A stretch of 36,045 nt of DNA from Enterobacteriaceae bacterium (GCA_031253755.1 JAIRVT010000080.1:1-36045); one strand, 5' to 3'. Shown: positions 17,801 to 25,875, counted from the first letter of the stretch. Notes: generated from the sequence alone by a model not told the origin. A program made the numbers and translations.

Positions 17801-17999
17801 GCGTTACCGCATTTTCTAATTCGGCAGGTGAAGCACCACTTTGTGTTGCCGTTACCGCCACAACCGGAAAATTAATCACCGGGTTGGAATTAATCGGTAA
17901 CTGTTCAAAAGAAAATAACCCGGCAATAGTCAGCGCCAGAAAAATAACAATAGTAGGAATCGGTTTTCTGATCGCCCATTCTGATAATTGAAACTTCAT
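14865..17999 (-). CDS. RND-family multidrug efflux pump (HAE1 type)
   Basis: This 1044-residue inner-membrane protein is a proton-driven exporter of the AcrB/MexB/MdtB superfamily. There are 12 expected membrane segments in two halves, two large periplasmic loops, and the proton-relay aspartate pair in LVIGILVDDAIVEIEN. The N-terminus MKFQLSEWAIRKPIPTIVIF is typical. It overlaps the adaptor gene by 4 bp, so the two are co-translated. A Lys/Asn/Glu-rich cytoplasmic linker near residues 490-520 carries a 15-bp tandem repeat. No outer-membrane channel gene is present; TolC is the likely partner. The substrate cannot be read from the sequence. Confidence 0.94.
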   Translation of the reverse strand: MKFQLSEWAIRKPIPTIVIFLALTIAGLFSFEQLPINSNPVINFPVVAVTATQSGASPAELENAVTQPIERAVSGLPGIRHINSTITDGVSITIVEFNLTVDPNVAVNDIREQITQIRAELPQTIDEPLINRVDVEGGSILSYTLQAKNKNLTELSWFVDDKLSKYLLTVSGVQKISRLGGISREIRVEPDPVKLAALKLSVADINQLLVQSNVNIPGGKMVIAGQGHMIRILGAKNQLDYLRELKLPLANNQWVTLGDIATIADSHSEITTIARLNGEPVIGFSVYRAKGASDTVVEQGVTQALERVKKEYPDIGIKLVSSNVKYTVASYNATMQTLIEGAVLTVIVVFFFLRSWRATLIAAIALPLSILPTFIILNIFGYTLNSITLLALTLVIGILVDDAIVEIENIEKYIARGERPYIAAIKAADAIGFAIIAITITIVAVFLPVSFVGGFVGKYFVPFGITVSAAVLSSLLVARMVTPLMAAYLLLPKRNEPKKNAQKKNEPENNNDKTDQPETPVWIKKYIAILNKTLKFRKTALVLAIVFLFGSLSLLELLPSGFLPKSDISIAKIDIEQPPGTQVEQSDKTLQKMIAQFKDRPEIIDIFAIAGVEGTAGDISQNKSTMIINLVPINDRKLSQKEFEQSLTPILEATPDIRYTFGSSDGNRDVSIVLASDYPDILAQTTKQLRQEMMQLNGLKNIQIIQPLPKREINISPNVAEAARAGVTTDAIGAAIKTATIGEINANVAKFNLPDRQIPIRVLLSQEHRDDLSVLKNMYVNSTSGENVPIKSVATLSFGSGPDTIERISRQRKAAIEADLNGIAIGTALEQLDQLPTLKKLPPEVKRVEYGDIEYMNEMFDRFATTMMLSILIVLAILIILFKDFLQPLTILIALPFAIGGAIIALLLYNATIDMPVIIGLLMLMGIVTKNSILLVEFILEKSRSGMSRNEAIIQAGSERVRPIIMTTIAMIAGMIPLVITSGADTSFRAPMAVAVIGGLLSSTLLSLLFVPVIYSYMDDFKNVIIPHLKKLSSVTKDDINYHG
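16481..16525. repeat. 15-bp tandem repeat inside the RND gene
   Basis: Three 15-bp units start at 16481, 16496 and 16511, each with CATTC followed by a T-rich run. They encode alternating Lys, Asn, Glu and Pro in the loop between the two pump halves. The reading frame is kept. Confidence 0.82.
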
Positions 18000-19222
18000 G
18001 GCATTTTCCCTGTAGCCGCTGCTGGGTTTTGTGGTTGATCAAGAGGTTGATCGTGTGGCTGGCTCTGCGATTGAATGGAAACCGTATCCTTCTCTTGTAA
18101 GAACGGCGCCGCAGAAACCACCACGTTATCTTGTGATGATAAGCCTGACTTGATTTCAATCCAGCGATCAAACAAGCGGCCGACATTAACCGATTTTTTC
18201 TCTACCCGCCTATTTTTACCGACAACATAAACACTCGCTTGATTGCCATCGGTTATCGTCACGGCGCTATAAGGAATGGCGTTGATTTTCTCTGAGGGCA
18301 GTTTAAACAGCGCGTAACCAAAATCCCCCAGTTTAATATCGGCGGGCGGGCTTTCCAGCGCGATTCTGATAACACCGATCTGCGTGACAGGGTTAATCTT
18401 CGGCGAGACATAGCGCACTTTACCCGTTATTCGCTTTCCTCCCGTGAGAGAACCTTCCGTTAGAGAACCTTCCGTTAAAGAACCTTGCGTAAGAGAAATC
18501 GTTGCCGGATAACCGGCCTGTATCTGTTTTAAGTCAGCAACGTAGGCTTCAGCGGAAAATTCATACTGATTATTGGCGATAAGCTTAAACAGATGATTAC
18601 CATCCGTCGTCATCCCCACTGTCGCCGCTCGCTCGCTGATGATTCCTGCCTGTGGCGCGGTGATGGTTGTTTTGGCGCGCTGGCTTTTTTCCTCCTGCAA
18701 CTGCGCCTGCAACTGCCGATACTCCGCTTTTGCCGCATTTAGTGCCGCCAGCGCGGAATTCGCTTCCATCCTGTACTTTTCAAATTCACTGGCAGAAATC
18801 ACGCCAGTACTGCTTAACGGTCTGGCGCGTTTCAGTTCAGATTGCGCCTGATTGTTCATCGCTTCATTCTGCTTGACCAGCGCCAGCGATTGCTCCAGCT
18901 TTGCGGCAGCCTGCTTGACTTTCTCATCCTGAATCGGTGTTTCCAGCGTCGCCAGCACATCACCTTGTTTGACATGATCCCCCTCTTCCACCAGAACATC
19001 GGTAATAACCAGCTGGGTCAGCGTCGGGCTGATCACAATCTCATTTCTGGCGACGATGGCGCCTAATATCTTCACGGAAGGAGCAAAAGGAACGGCCTGC
19101 ATCGTGGCTGTCGAGACACGCATCTGTTCCTGATCGGCGTAGGCATGGGTATTGAAAACAAGTGCATTAAAAACAAGCACAGAAAAACAAAAGCCAAGAA
19201 GAGAAAACCAGACTCTTGCCAT
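17996..19222 (-). CDS. RND efflux periplasmic adaptor (membrane fusion protein)
   Basis: This 408-residue protein joins the RND pump to an outer-membrane channel. It has a signal peptide (MARVWFSLLGFCFSVLVFNA, cleavage near AYA-DQ), split lipoyl halves (VLVEEGDHVKQGDVLATLE and TTITAPQAGIISERAATVG), a coiled-coil hairpin between them (about 95-185), then beta-barrel and membrane-proximal domains. AAGGA six bases before the ATG supports the start. It is the first gene of the efflux operon. Two tandem repeats lie within it: a 15-bp duplication in the signal peptide and four 15-bp units encoding SLTEG repeats near residues 242-260. The C-terminus is rich in Gln and Pro. Confidence 0.93.
   Translation of the reverse strand: MARVWFSLLGFCFSVLVFNALVFNTHAYADQEQMRVSTATMQAVPFAPSVKILGAIVARNEIVISPTLTQLVITDVLVEEGDHVKQGDVLATLETPIQDEKVKQAAAKLEQSLALVKQNEAMNNQAQSELKRARPLSSTGVISASEFEKYRMEANSALAALNAAKAEYRQLQAQLQEEKSQRAKTTITAPQAGIISERAATVGMTTDGNHLFKLIANNQYEFSAEAYVADLKQIQAGYPATISLTQGSLTEGSLTEGSLTGGKRITGKVRYVSPKINPVTQIGVIRIALESPPADIKLGDFGYALFKLPSEKINAIPYSAVTITDGNQASVYVVGKNRRVEKKSVNVGRLFDRWIEIKSGLSSQDNVVVSAAPFLQEKDTVSIQSQSQPHDQPLDQPQNPAAATGKMP
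18444..18497. repeat. 15-bp tandem repeat inside the adaptor gene
   Basis: Units start at 18444, 18459 and 18474 with a partial fourth at 18489; the core is AGAGAACCTTCC. They encode SLTQG, SLTEG, SLTEG and SLTGG. The insert lies in the beta-barrel domain and keeps the frame. Confidence 0.92.
19152..19181. repeat. 15-bp duplication in the adaptor signal peptide
   Basis: TTGAAAACAAGTGCA is followed by TTAAAAACAAGCACA. The two units encode VLVFN-like and ALVFN-like stretches, so the hydrophobic core of the signal peptide is lengthened by five residues. Confidence 0.8.
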
Positions 19223-19266
19223 TTATTATCCTTATTGAACTGAAGTTCGCTTAAACTAACGCCAAA

Positions 19267-19292
19267 TTTTAGACAGATTAGTCTATCTAAAA
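19267..19292. promoter_or_regulatory. Operator palindrome before the efflux operon
   Basis: A 26-bp stretch starting TTTTAGACAG and ending CTATCTAAAA is symmetric at 22 of 26 positions. It lies 45 bp upstream of the adaptor start, within or beside the likely promoter (a TAAAAT -10 overlaps its edge on the minus strand). Size and symmetry fit a TetR-family operator, and the TetR gene is the last gene of this operon. Confidence 0.7.
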
Positions 19293-19344
19293 AATACCTG
19301 CAACTGAGTTTTTGGGCGCTTTGTTCTATATTTACTCTTTGCAA

Positions 19345-19443
19345 TATATGCTTTTTCATCATAGTGAGAGTATCTAACGTGATCTTTCCTTATCCCGCGC
19401 ACCGCGCGGAATAAGGAATACTCCTATCATTTTGAAAAGTTAT
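19345..19443 (-). repeat. 99-bp dispersed intergenic repeat, copy 2
   Basis: This is the inverted partner of 6629-6727, with 92 of 99 bases shared. The hairpin is at 19389-19415; on the minus strand it reads CTTATTCCGCGC, loop GGT, GCGCGGGATAAG, with one U-G wobble at a different place from copy 1. It lies downstream of rtxE in the sense direction of that gene, and upstream of the efflux operon promoter. A 12-bp palindrome GTTATATATAAC (19439-19450) overlaps its edge. Confidence 0.9.
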
Positions 19444-19527
19444 ATATAACGAATAGGTTACATGATCCACGCCTCTCAACGCTCAAACGCTATGTAACAG
19501 CATTGGGAGGGGAATTGAGTATTGATG

Positions 19528-21759
19528 TCACTCTTCCAATCGGTAAGCGCGTGGCATTTCACCCATGATTCCGGTTTGCTGCCGCCACAATTGTGCATAC
19601 AACCCATCGAGCTGTAACAGCCCATCATGGGAGCCGGATTCGATGATTTTTCCCTGATCCAAAACGAAAATTTTATCGGCATGACGAAGCGTATTCAGCC
19701 GATGAGCAATGCTGATAATGGTCCGGTTGTGGCGGATCTCTGCCATATTACTCATAATGGCGGCTTCAGATTCATAATCCAGCGCAGAAGTCGCCTCATC
19801 CAAAATCAGGATCTTGGGCTGATTCAATAATGCCCTTGCCAACGCAATCCGCTGCCGTTGACCACCGGATAAATTGCTGCCTTTTTCACCCACCTGATGG
19901 GCAAATTTCTGCGGAAATTGATTGATAAAATCCATCGCACCCGCCAGCGTTGCTGCCCGGTAAACTTCGTCATCACTGGCATTGGGTTTACACAAGCGGA
20001 TATTGTCGGCAATGCTGCCGGTAAACAGCACGCTTTCCTGCAAAACCACACTCATGTTGCGCCGCAGTGCGACCGGATCGGCAATCGCCAGATCCATACC
20101 ATCCACCAGCACCTGTCCCTGTTGTGGAATATACAGACGCTGCAACAAGCGAGTCAGGGTACTTTTGCCAGAGCCGGATGGCCCGGTGATACCGATAAAC
20201 TCGCCGGCCTGAATGGACATCGACAGATTTGCCAGCACTTCCGGCGTGTCGGCATGATAACGGAAGCGAATATGGTTGAATTCAATCTCTCCCGCCAGTT
20301 CAGGCGCAGAAACCAGCCCTTGTTTGCTGTTTTCCATCGGCTCATCAAGAATATCGCCGACCCGCCGCAGCGCAATCAGGGTATGCTGGAAATCCTGCCA
20401 GACCTGCGCTAAGCGCAATATCGGCTGAGTCACATGCCCGGCCAGCATATTAAAGGCGATCAGCTCGCCGGGCGATAATTCACCCGCCAGCACGCTTCTG
20501 ACGCCCCACCACAACAATAAAGCTGCCACCACTTTCTGGATCAGCGCAATGCCCTGCCCTGCTGCCAGCCCGCTTTTCTGCGCAGCAAAACGTTGGATTA
20601 GCTGGCGGCTTAATACGGTTTGCCAGCGTTGCAGAAAGCGTTTTTCCGTGGCGGTGGTTTTGATGGTTTCGATGCCCATCACCGCTTCCGTCAGGAAACT
20701 GCTGGCATGGGCATCCGCTTCATATTCCGCCTCGACTTTATGCCGGATAATTGGCCCGGCGGTTATCCAGAGCAGGAAATAGAGCACCAAAGAGCCAATG
20801 ACGATCCCGGTCAGCAGGCTGGAATAGTGGAACATAACGCCAAGAAACAGCACGATAAAAATCAGATCGAGCAATAACATCAGGGTAGAACCGGTCAGAA
20901 ATTGGCGAATTTGCGCCATCTCTCTGACACGGGCGATGATTTGCCCCGTCTGGCGCTGTTTGAAATAGGCCAGCGGCAGCCCCACCAGATGGCGGTAAAG
21001 CCTGCCGGAGAGTTCCGCATTGATTTGACTCGCCGTATGCCCGAACACGGTATTGCGCAAAAAGCCGTACAGCGGTTCTGCGATAGCCAGCGCCAGCATT
21101 GCCAGACCCAACACATACAGGCTGGAAAGACTGCGGCCGACTAATACCTTGTCGATAATGTTTTCAAACAGTAAAGGTGATGCCAGCGCAAAAAGTTGCA
21201 GCGCAACGGCCAGCAGGAAAATATCCCGTAACTGCTTTGACTGCCGGAAAATCGCAGGATAAAACCAATTCAGGCCGAATTTAACCTCCTTTTTGGTCAG
21301 GCTTTTTTCTGCCACCAGCAGAATTTTAAACTGCTGGGTCTTATCGGGATCGTCGAAAGGGCGTAACGACTGTTTGCCGGTAACGGGATCAAGCAGCGTG
21401 AGCTGGCCGGCGCTGACAGCCGTCAACACCCACCAGCGTTGTTCCAGCTCAATCAGTGCTGGCATAGGCAGCGTAGCTGCTCTATCTCTTTTCGAACGAA
21501 CGATTGCCGCATGATCCGCCGTCAGGTAATCAAACTTACTGTGCAGCCCGACAGCATCCAGCGCTTCCCGTAACTGCCAGTCTGTCAGCAGCAGAGAATC
21601 CAGCCCCAGCGCGTGATGCAGTTGTTTACTGTCAGCAACGTGATGAAAATGTTTGCCCAGCCAGATGGCACAATCCAGCGCCTGATTGTTTATCAAATGA
21701 TCGTCCGTCAAAGGATCGTTCGAAGAGCCGTCTTTCAGGGAAAAAGTTTCTGCTGTCAT
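19528..21759 (-). CDS. rtxE: RtxE-type ABC transporter of the MARTX secretion system
   Basis: This 743-residue ABC exporter has an N-terminal C39-like domain (about 20-155), six membrane segments (about 170-450) and an ATPase domain. The ATPase shows Walker A GPSGSGKST, signature NLSGGQRQR, Walker B ILILDEATSALD and the switch histidine in IAHRL. The C39 domain probably cannot cut: the usual catalytic histidine region reads RWWVLTAV. In Vibrio MARTX loci RtxB and RtxE act as a heterodimer with RtxD and TolC. Its ATG overlaps the rtxD stop as TAATG. It is the last gene of rtxBDE. Confidence 0.92.
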   Translation of the reverse strand: MTAETFSLKDGSSNDPLTDDHLINNQALDCAIWLGKHFHHVADSKQLHHALGLDSLLLTDWQLREALDAVGLHSKFDYLTADHAAIVRSKRDRAATLPMPALIELEQRWWVLTAVSAGQLTLLDPVTGKQSLRPFDDPDKTQQFKILLVAEKSLTKKEVKFGLNWFYPAIFRQSKQLRDIFLLAVALQLFALASPLLFENIIDKVLVGRSLSSLYVLGLAMLALAIAEPLYGFLRNTVFGHTASQINAELSGRLYRHLVGLPLAYFKQRQTGQIIARVREMAQIRQFLTGSTLMLLLDLIFIVLFLGVMFHYSSLLTGIVIGSLVLYFLLWITAGPIIRHKVEAEYEADAHASSFLTEAVMGIETIKTTATEKRFLQRWQTVLSRQLIQRFAAQKSGLAAGQGIALIQKVVAALLLWWGVRSVLAGELSPGELIAFNMLAGHVTQPILRLAQVWQDFQHTLIALRRVGDILDEPMENSKQGLVSAPELAGEIEFNHIRFRYHADTPEVLANLSMSIQAGEFIGITGPSGSGKSTLTRLLQRLYIPQQGQVLVDGMDLAIADPVALRRNMSVVLQESVLFTGSIADNIRLCKPNASDDEVYRAATLAGAMDFINQFPQKFAHQVGEKGSNLSGGQRQRIALARALLNQPKILILDEATSALDYESEAAIMSNMAEIRHNRTIISIAHRLNTLRHADKIFVLDQGKIIESGSHDGLLQLDGLYAQLWRQQTGIMGEMPRAYRLEE

Positions 21760-23129
21760 TATTTCTCCCTCAACGCTTCTGACTGATATTCCTGAATCGG
21801 GCTGAGCAAATAATCGATGACCCGCCGTTGATCAATCTTGATATCGGCCACAATCGACATTCCCGCCGTCAGTTCGACCGTTTTTCCCTCCACCATAATA
21901 TGATTCTGGCTGAGGCTGATTTGCGCCGGAAAAACCAGCCCCAAACGCTCATCGACCGCAGAATCACGGGAAATACTCAACAATTTGCCTTCAACCGTGC
22001 CATAACGGGTATAGGGAAAAGCATCGACTTTAACGGTAACCTGCTGCCCCGGCCGGACAAAACCGGCATCTTTGTTCAGGATCTGAATTTCGGCGAGTTG
22101 TACATGGTCATCAGGCACAATCACCATCAGATGCTGCGCCGGTTGCAGTACCGCGCCCAGCGTATGCACACTCAGTTGCTGAACCGTGCCCGTCACCGGA
22201 GAACGCACAACAGACAACGCTTCCCGCTCCTTCATTTTGGATAATTCCTGCTTCAGCACCGCCAACTGCATATCACTCTGCTTGATTTTCTCCAGCCATT
22301 CCCGCTCTTTTTGCGCTTTCAGGCTGTTCAGGCGCTCTTCGAGGCTCTTGTATTGTGTTGCCAGAACATCCCGTTCTGACTGTTGTTGTTCCAGCAGCCG
22401 GTCCGCTTCCAGTAACTCTTTTTCCTGCTCCAGATATTCCACCCGGCTGATAATTTTCTTCTGGCTCAATATCTTTTTTGCCTGTAAGCGCTGGTTGATA
22501 TTCTGCCGCAGCCGGCTCAAGGCCTGAATATCATTGTCTTTGGACTTTTGGGAGGCGAGATTGACATCCATTTCAACATAAATGCCGTTCACCATCGCAT
22601 CAAACTCCTGTTTCTCATGCTGGTAATGATTAAGAATTTTCTGCTGTTTTTCCGCCGATTGTTGCTGAAAAAGCGGCACGAATACCGGATCATGTTGTTC
22701 CAGCAGTGCCTGATAACGGATTTTTTCGTCAGTCAAATAGTCGTGTTGTTCGCTCAGGCGGGCAATATCCTGATTCACACCCAGCGTATTCAATGTCAGC
22801 AGTTCATCACCTTTTCTGACATGTTGGCCATTCGTCACGTGGATCGTCACCAGACGGCTCTGCTCATAGGCCTGAATCATCTGCGAGCGTCCCGATACCA
22901 GCAAACGCCCGGTCGCCGTTGCCTGCACATCCAATTTGCCGAAACAGGCCCACAGCAACAGAACCAATACGCCGAGACTCAGTGTTATTGCGGTATAGCG
23001 AGCAAAGGGCGACGGCGGGCGTTGCGACAATGCCAGATGGCTCGGCAGAAAATCATAATGCGGTAAACGATCAGGTGAAAAAATACCTGACAGGCGTTTC
23101 AGTACCTTACACACTACAGCCTTAAACAT
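21759..23129 (-). CDS. rtxD: RtxD, HlyD-family adaptor of the MARTX secretion system
   Basis: This 456-residue protein has a short cytoplasmic tail, one membrane segment (about 46-66, ITLSLGVLVLLLWACFGKLD), lipoyl halves around LVTIHVTNGQHVRKGDELLTL and VVRSPVTGTVQQLSVHTLG, and a long coiled coil (about 115-300) reaching toward TolC. The C-terminal beta-barrel carries the HlyD-family VKVDAFPYTRYGTVEGKL stretch. It overlaps rtxB by 8 bp and rtxE by 1 bp, so the three proteins should be made together. Confidence 0.93.
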   Translation of the reverse strand: MFKAVVCKVLKRLSGIFSPDRLPHYDFLPSHLALSQRPPSPFARYTAITLSLGVLVLLLWACFGKLDVQATATGRLLVSGRSQMIQAYEQSRLVTIHVTNGQHVRKGDELLTLNTLGVNQDIARLSEQHDYLTDEKIRYQALLEQHDPVFVPLFQQQSAEKQQKILNHYQHEKQEFDAMVNGIYVEMDVNLASQKSKDNDIQALSRLRQNINQRLQAKKILSQKKIISRVEYLEQEKELLEADRLLEQQQSERDVLATQYKSLEERLNSLKAQKEREWLEKIKQSDMQLAVLKQELSKMKEREALSVVRSPVTGTVQQLSVHTLGAVLQPAQHLMVIVPDDHVQLAEIQILNKDAGFVRPGQQVTVKVDAFPYTRYGTVEGKLLSISRDSAVDERLGLVFPAQISLSQNHIMVEGKTVELTAGMSIVADIKIDQRRVIDYLLSPIQEYQSEALREK

Positions 23130-25314
23130 GGGACGATCCCTCCGGTTTCAATGGCTGTTCCTGCCGAAGTTCTTGTTGAAGCTGCCAGAGTTTCCGGTAA
23201 TGTCTGCCATGCTGTAACAGCTGCTCATGGCTGCCCTGCTCGATAATCTGCCCCTGATGCAGCACAATAATCCGGTTGCACTGGCGCACCGTGGATAACC
23301 GATGGGCAATCGTGATCACCGTTCTTCCCTGCGCAATCTCCGCCATATTGGCCTGAATAATGGCTTGCGACTCATCATCCAACGCGCTGGTGGCTTCATC
23401 GAGGATCAAAATACGTGGATTGGACAGCAAAGTTCTGGCAATCGCCAGACGTTGCCTCTGCCCACCGGACAGCGATTGCCCGCCTTCTGCAATCACGGTG
23501 TCATAACCCAAAGGGAGTTTGAGAATAAAATCATGCGCTCCCGCCAGTTTCGCCGCGTCAATCACCTCAGACAGCGCAGCAACCGGCCGCGATTGAGCAA
23601 TATTTTCCTTAACTGTCTTATTGAATAGAAAATTTTCCTGCAACACGATACCGGCCTGTTGCCTTAAGGACTCAACATCAATCTGCTGTAACGCAATCCC
23701 ATCCAGTGTGATCCTCCCCTGCTCCGGGATGTAAAGACGCAGTAGCAGACCGGCCAGCGTGCTTTTTCCTGAACCGGATGCCCCGACAACACCGAGAGTT
23801 TCCCCCGCCCGGATATCCAGCGAAAAACGGTTAATCACCGGCGGCAGATCCGGTTGATAACGGAAAACGATATCAGAAAACGAAATCGCGCCCTGTAACG
23901 TGACCTGCCGTTCGCCGGATCGCGCGGTTTCCGTCCCCTCGACGCCTTCGTTCTCGTTCTCGTTCTCTGCGCGGGCTTCCCCTGAACGCCGTTCGGTCGG
24001 CAAATTCAGCATGTCTCCCAGCTTCTCGATAGCAATGCGGGAGCGGATAAACTGCCCCCAGAGCTGCACCAGTTTGGTGAGCGGCTGCTGAGTATGGCTG
24101 ACCATCATATTGAAAGCGATGAGCTGGCCGATCGTCATATGCAGGGAGAGTACTTCCGATGCGCCAAGCCAGATAATCATGGCGCTGGTAACTTTCTGTA
24201 GCAACATCACCAGATGGCCCGCACGGTTGTCCCATTGCTGGACATCATAGCCAGTGCTGACCATATTTTCCGTCTGGCTGTCCCAACGGCGGATAAAACG
24301 TGGCTCTGCGGCAAGGCTTTTCAGGGTTTCGCTACCGGCAACCGTTTCAGTCAGAAACGCGGTATTGCGGGCAGCATGGGTGAATTGCTGCTCCACTGCT
24401 TGCTCGATTTTGGGTGTTATCCACCATGCCAGCAGCGCATAAAACGGAATTGTGCCCAGAAAAATCAGGGTTAACATGCCGGAAAGCAGGCTCATGACAT
24501 AAATGAAAACGAACATAAACAGCACATCAATGCACAAGGTAAACATCGAACCGGTCAAAAATTCCCGAATGGTTTCCAGCTCCCGTACCCGCGTGACAAT
24601 CGCTCCCACCTGTCGGGTTTTGAAAAACAGTAACGGCAGGCCGAACAAATGCCGAACCAGCTTAAGCCCCAGCTTGATGTCGATTCGGTTAGCGGTATGG
24701 GCATACTGATATTCCCGCAGCCCCCGCAGGATAACTTCAATCAACCCGGCAGCCACCAAACCAAAGATCAACACATCTAAGGTGGAAAGCGCCTGATGAA
24801 CCAAAACCTTATCCATAATAACCTGAACGAATAGCGGCGAAATCAAGGCTAAAATCTGTAAAACGAACGAAAACAGCAAGATCTCAGACAGGTTCTGCTT
24901 CTGCTTGATAAATTCAGGCACAAACCAATGTAGATTAAACCGGCTACGCTTTTGTTCTATTTTCATCCAGTAACCGTTCCATAAATGAAGAAAATCTTTC
25001 TTATTCAGGATCTCTGGTTTTTCGCTACCGGATTTTTGAATTAATACCCGTTGCTCATCGCATTTTGCCAGAATAAAAGGATGTCCATTATTATCAAACA
25101 GAATGGCCGGCAAAGTTAATATATTAATATCCTTATTTATTGAATACTTATTTTTAATAGTTATACGGTATTCTTTTTTTAATTTATTTAATGAGATATG
25201 ATAATCATCATTAATATTAATTATATTATCATAAGATATAGTTGAGTGTTTTCCATTAAAGATCATTAATATTAATTTAATTAATGATAATGTTGATTTT
25301 TCTATTTCATTCAT
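23122..25314 (-). CDS. rtxB: RtxB-type ABC transporter of the MARTX secretion system
   Basis: This 730-residue ABC exporter is the first gene of the leftward secretion operon. It has a C39-like domain without a catalytic cysteine, six membrane segments and an ATPase with GASGSGKST, SLSGGQRQR, ILILDEATSALD and IAHRL. A longer frame starts at a TTG at 25344; I prefer the first ATG at 25314, though neither has a good ribosome binding site. The first 120 codons are very AT-rich compared with the rest. A charged linker before the ATPase contains a hexanucleotide repeat giving ENENENE. Its divergent neighbours rtxH and rtxA encode the exported toxin. Confidence 0.9.
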   Translation of the reverse strand: MNEIEKSTLSLIKLILMIFNGKHSTISYDNIININDDYHISLNKLKKEYRITIKNKYSINKDINILTLPAILFDNNGHPFILAKCDEQRVLIQKSGSEKPEILNKKDFLHLWNGYWMKIEQKRSRFNLHWFVPEFIKQKQNLSEILLFSFVLQILALISPLFVQVIMDKVLVHQALSTLDVLIFGLVAAGLIEVILRGLREYQYAHTANRIDIKLGLKLVRHLFGLPLLFFKTRQVGAIVTRVRELETIREFLTGSMFTLCIDVLFMFVFIYVMSLLSGMLTLIFLGTIPFYALLAWWITPKIEQAVEQQFTHAARNTAFLTETVAGSETLKSLAAEPRFIRRWDSQTENMVSTGYDVQQWDNRAGHLVMLLQKVTSAMIIWLGASEVLSLHMTIGQLIAFNMMVSHTQQPLTKLVQLWGQFIRSRIAIEKLGDMLNLPTERRSGEARAENENENEGVEGTETARSGERQVTLQGAISFSDIVFRYQPDLPPVINRFSLDIRAGETLGVVGASGSGKSTLAGLLLRLYIPEQGRITLDGIALQQIDVESLRQQAGIVLQENFLFNKTVKENIAQSRPVAALSEVIDAAKLAGAHDFILKLPLGYDTVIAEGGQSLSGGQRQRLAIARTLLSNPRILILDEATSALDDESQAIIQANMAEIAQGRTVITIAHRLSTVRQCNRIIVLHQGQIIEQGSHEQLLQHGRHYRKLWQLQQELRQEQPLKPEGSSHV
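23949..23966. repeat. Hexanucleotide repeat in rtxB
   Basis: CGTTCT occurs three times in a row (followed by a partial copy) and encodes alternating Glu and Asn in the linker between membrane and ATPase domains. The paralogue rtxE lacks this stretch. Confidence 0.85.
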
Positions 25315-25518
25315 GTCTGGAAGTCTGTTTATAATGAAAACCAATACGCATCTTGAAAGGCGATGGCTATATTAACCGAATATTTAAAAATTTAAATGTT
25401 GATTTTAAAAGTTAAACCGATATATTTTGTGAAATTCGGTTATAACTTATTTTCATTTAATACATCTTTAACATTAAGTTAATTTTTATTTAATGGATAG
25501 TCATTAATAGGTAGCAAT
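25315..25518. promoter_or_regulatory. AT-rich divergent control region between rtxB and rtxH
   Basis: About 200 bp of strongly AT-rich DNA separates the secretion operon from rtxH-rtxA, and the same AT richness continues into the first 350 bp of rtxB. Both promoters must lie here or within the start of rtxB. I cannot assign single -35/-10 pairs with confidence. Such DNA is a usual target of H-NS silencing; that is inference. Confidence 0.5.
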
Positions 25519-25848
25519 ATGTCTGAAAAATTCGTTCAAACAATCTCAAGTGTTAATTATAATAAAGGCGTATTCTCTCTTTATTTTGTCGGTCAGGATC
25601 CTAAGCGCATGGCAAATGGCGCGCTGGCAGAAAACGATCAGGAATTAGAGTTAAAACAAGTGATTCATATGCCGGCATCCGGTTTTATGTATATGGTTGC
25701 GATGGTGAAAAGTATGCTTGACGATCCGCGAATGGAAGCCGAAATCAATAAACTGATTGCCGCCGGTTTTTTGCCAACGCCGGAGCAAAATATAGGTGAA
25801 GATAAAGATAAAGATAAAGATAAAGCTGAGTCTGGTTCAATTGTTTAG
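25519..25848 (+). CDS. rtxH: RtxH-like conserved protein of the MARTX locus
   Basis: This 109-residue protein corresponds in position and character to the small conserved protein (RtxH) at the head of Vibrio rtxHCA. Its function is not known to me. There is no signal peptide or membrane segment; residues 40-90 look like a compact alpha/beta fold (VIHMPASGFMYMVAMVKSML). The C-terminal tail has a run of Glu, Asp and Lys from a (GATAAA)4 repeat. TAGG 7-10 bp before the ATG supports the start. The toxin gene begins 27 bp downstream, and the rtxC acyltransferase gene that lies between them in Vibrio is absent. Confidence 0.75.
   Translation: MSEKFVQTISSVNYNKGVFSLYFVGQDPKRMANGALAENDQELELKQVIHMPASGFMYMVAMVKSMLDDPRMEAEINKLIAAGFLPTPEQNIGEDKDKDKDKAESGSIV
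25801..25824. repeat. (GATAAA)4 microsatellite in rtxH
   Basis: Four perfect GATAAA units encode DKDKDKDK near the C-terminus of RtxH. A change of one unit would keep the frame. Confidence 0.92.
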
Positions 25849-25875
25849 TATCAGGCATCAGGAAATAGTTTAGTT

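Noticed and set aside
19528-21759. RtxE as an active C39 peptidase
   Set aside because: A cysteine is present at residue 30, but it does not sit in a proper C39 active-site motif and the histidine segment is replaced by RWWVL; it is more likely a non-catalytic binding domain.
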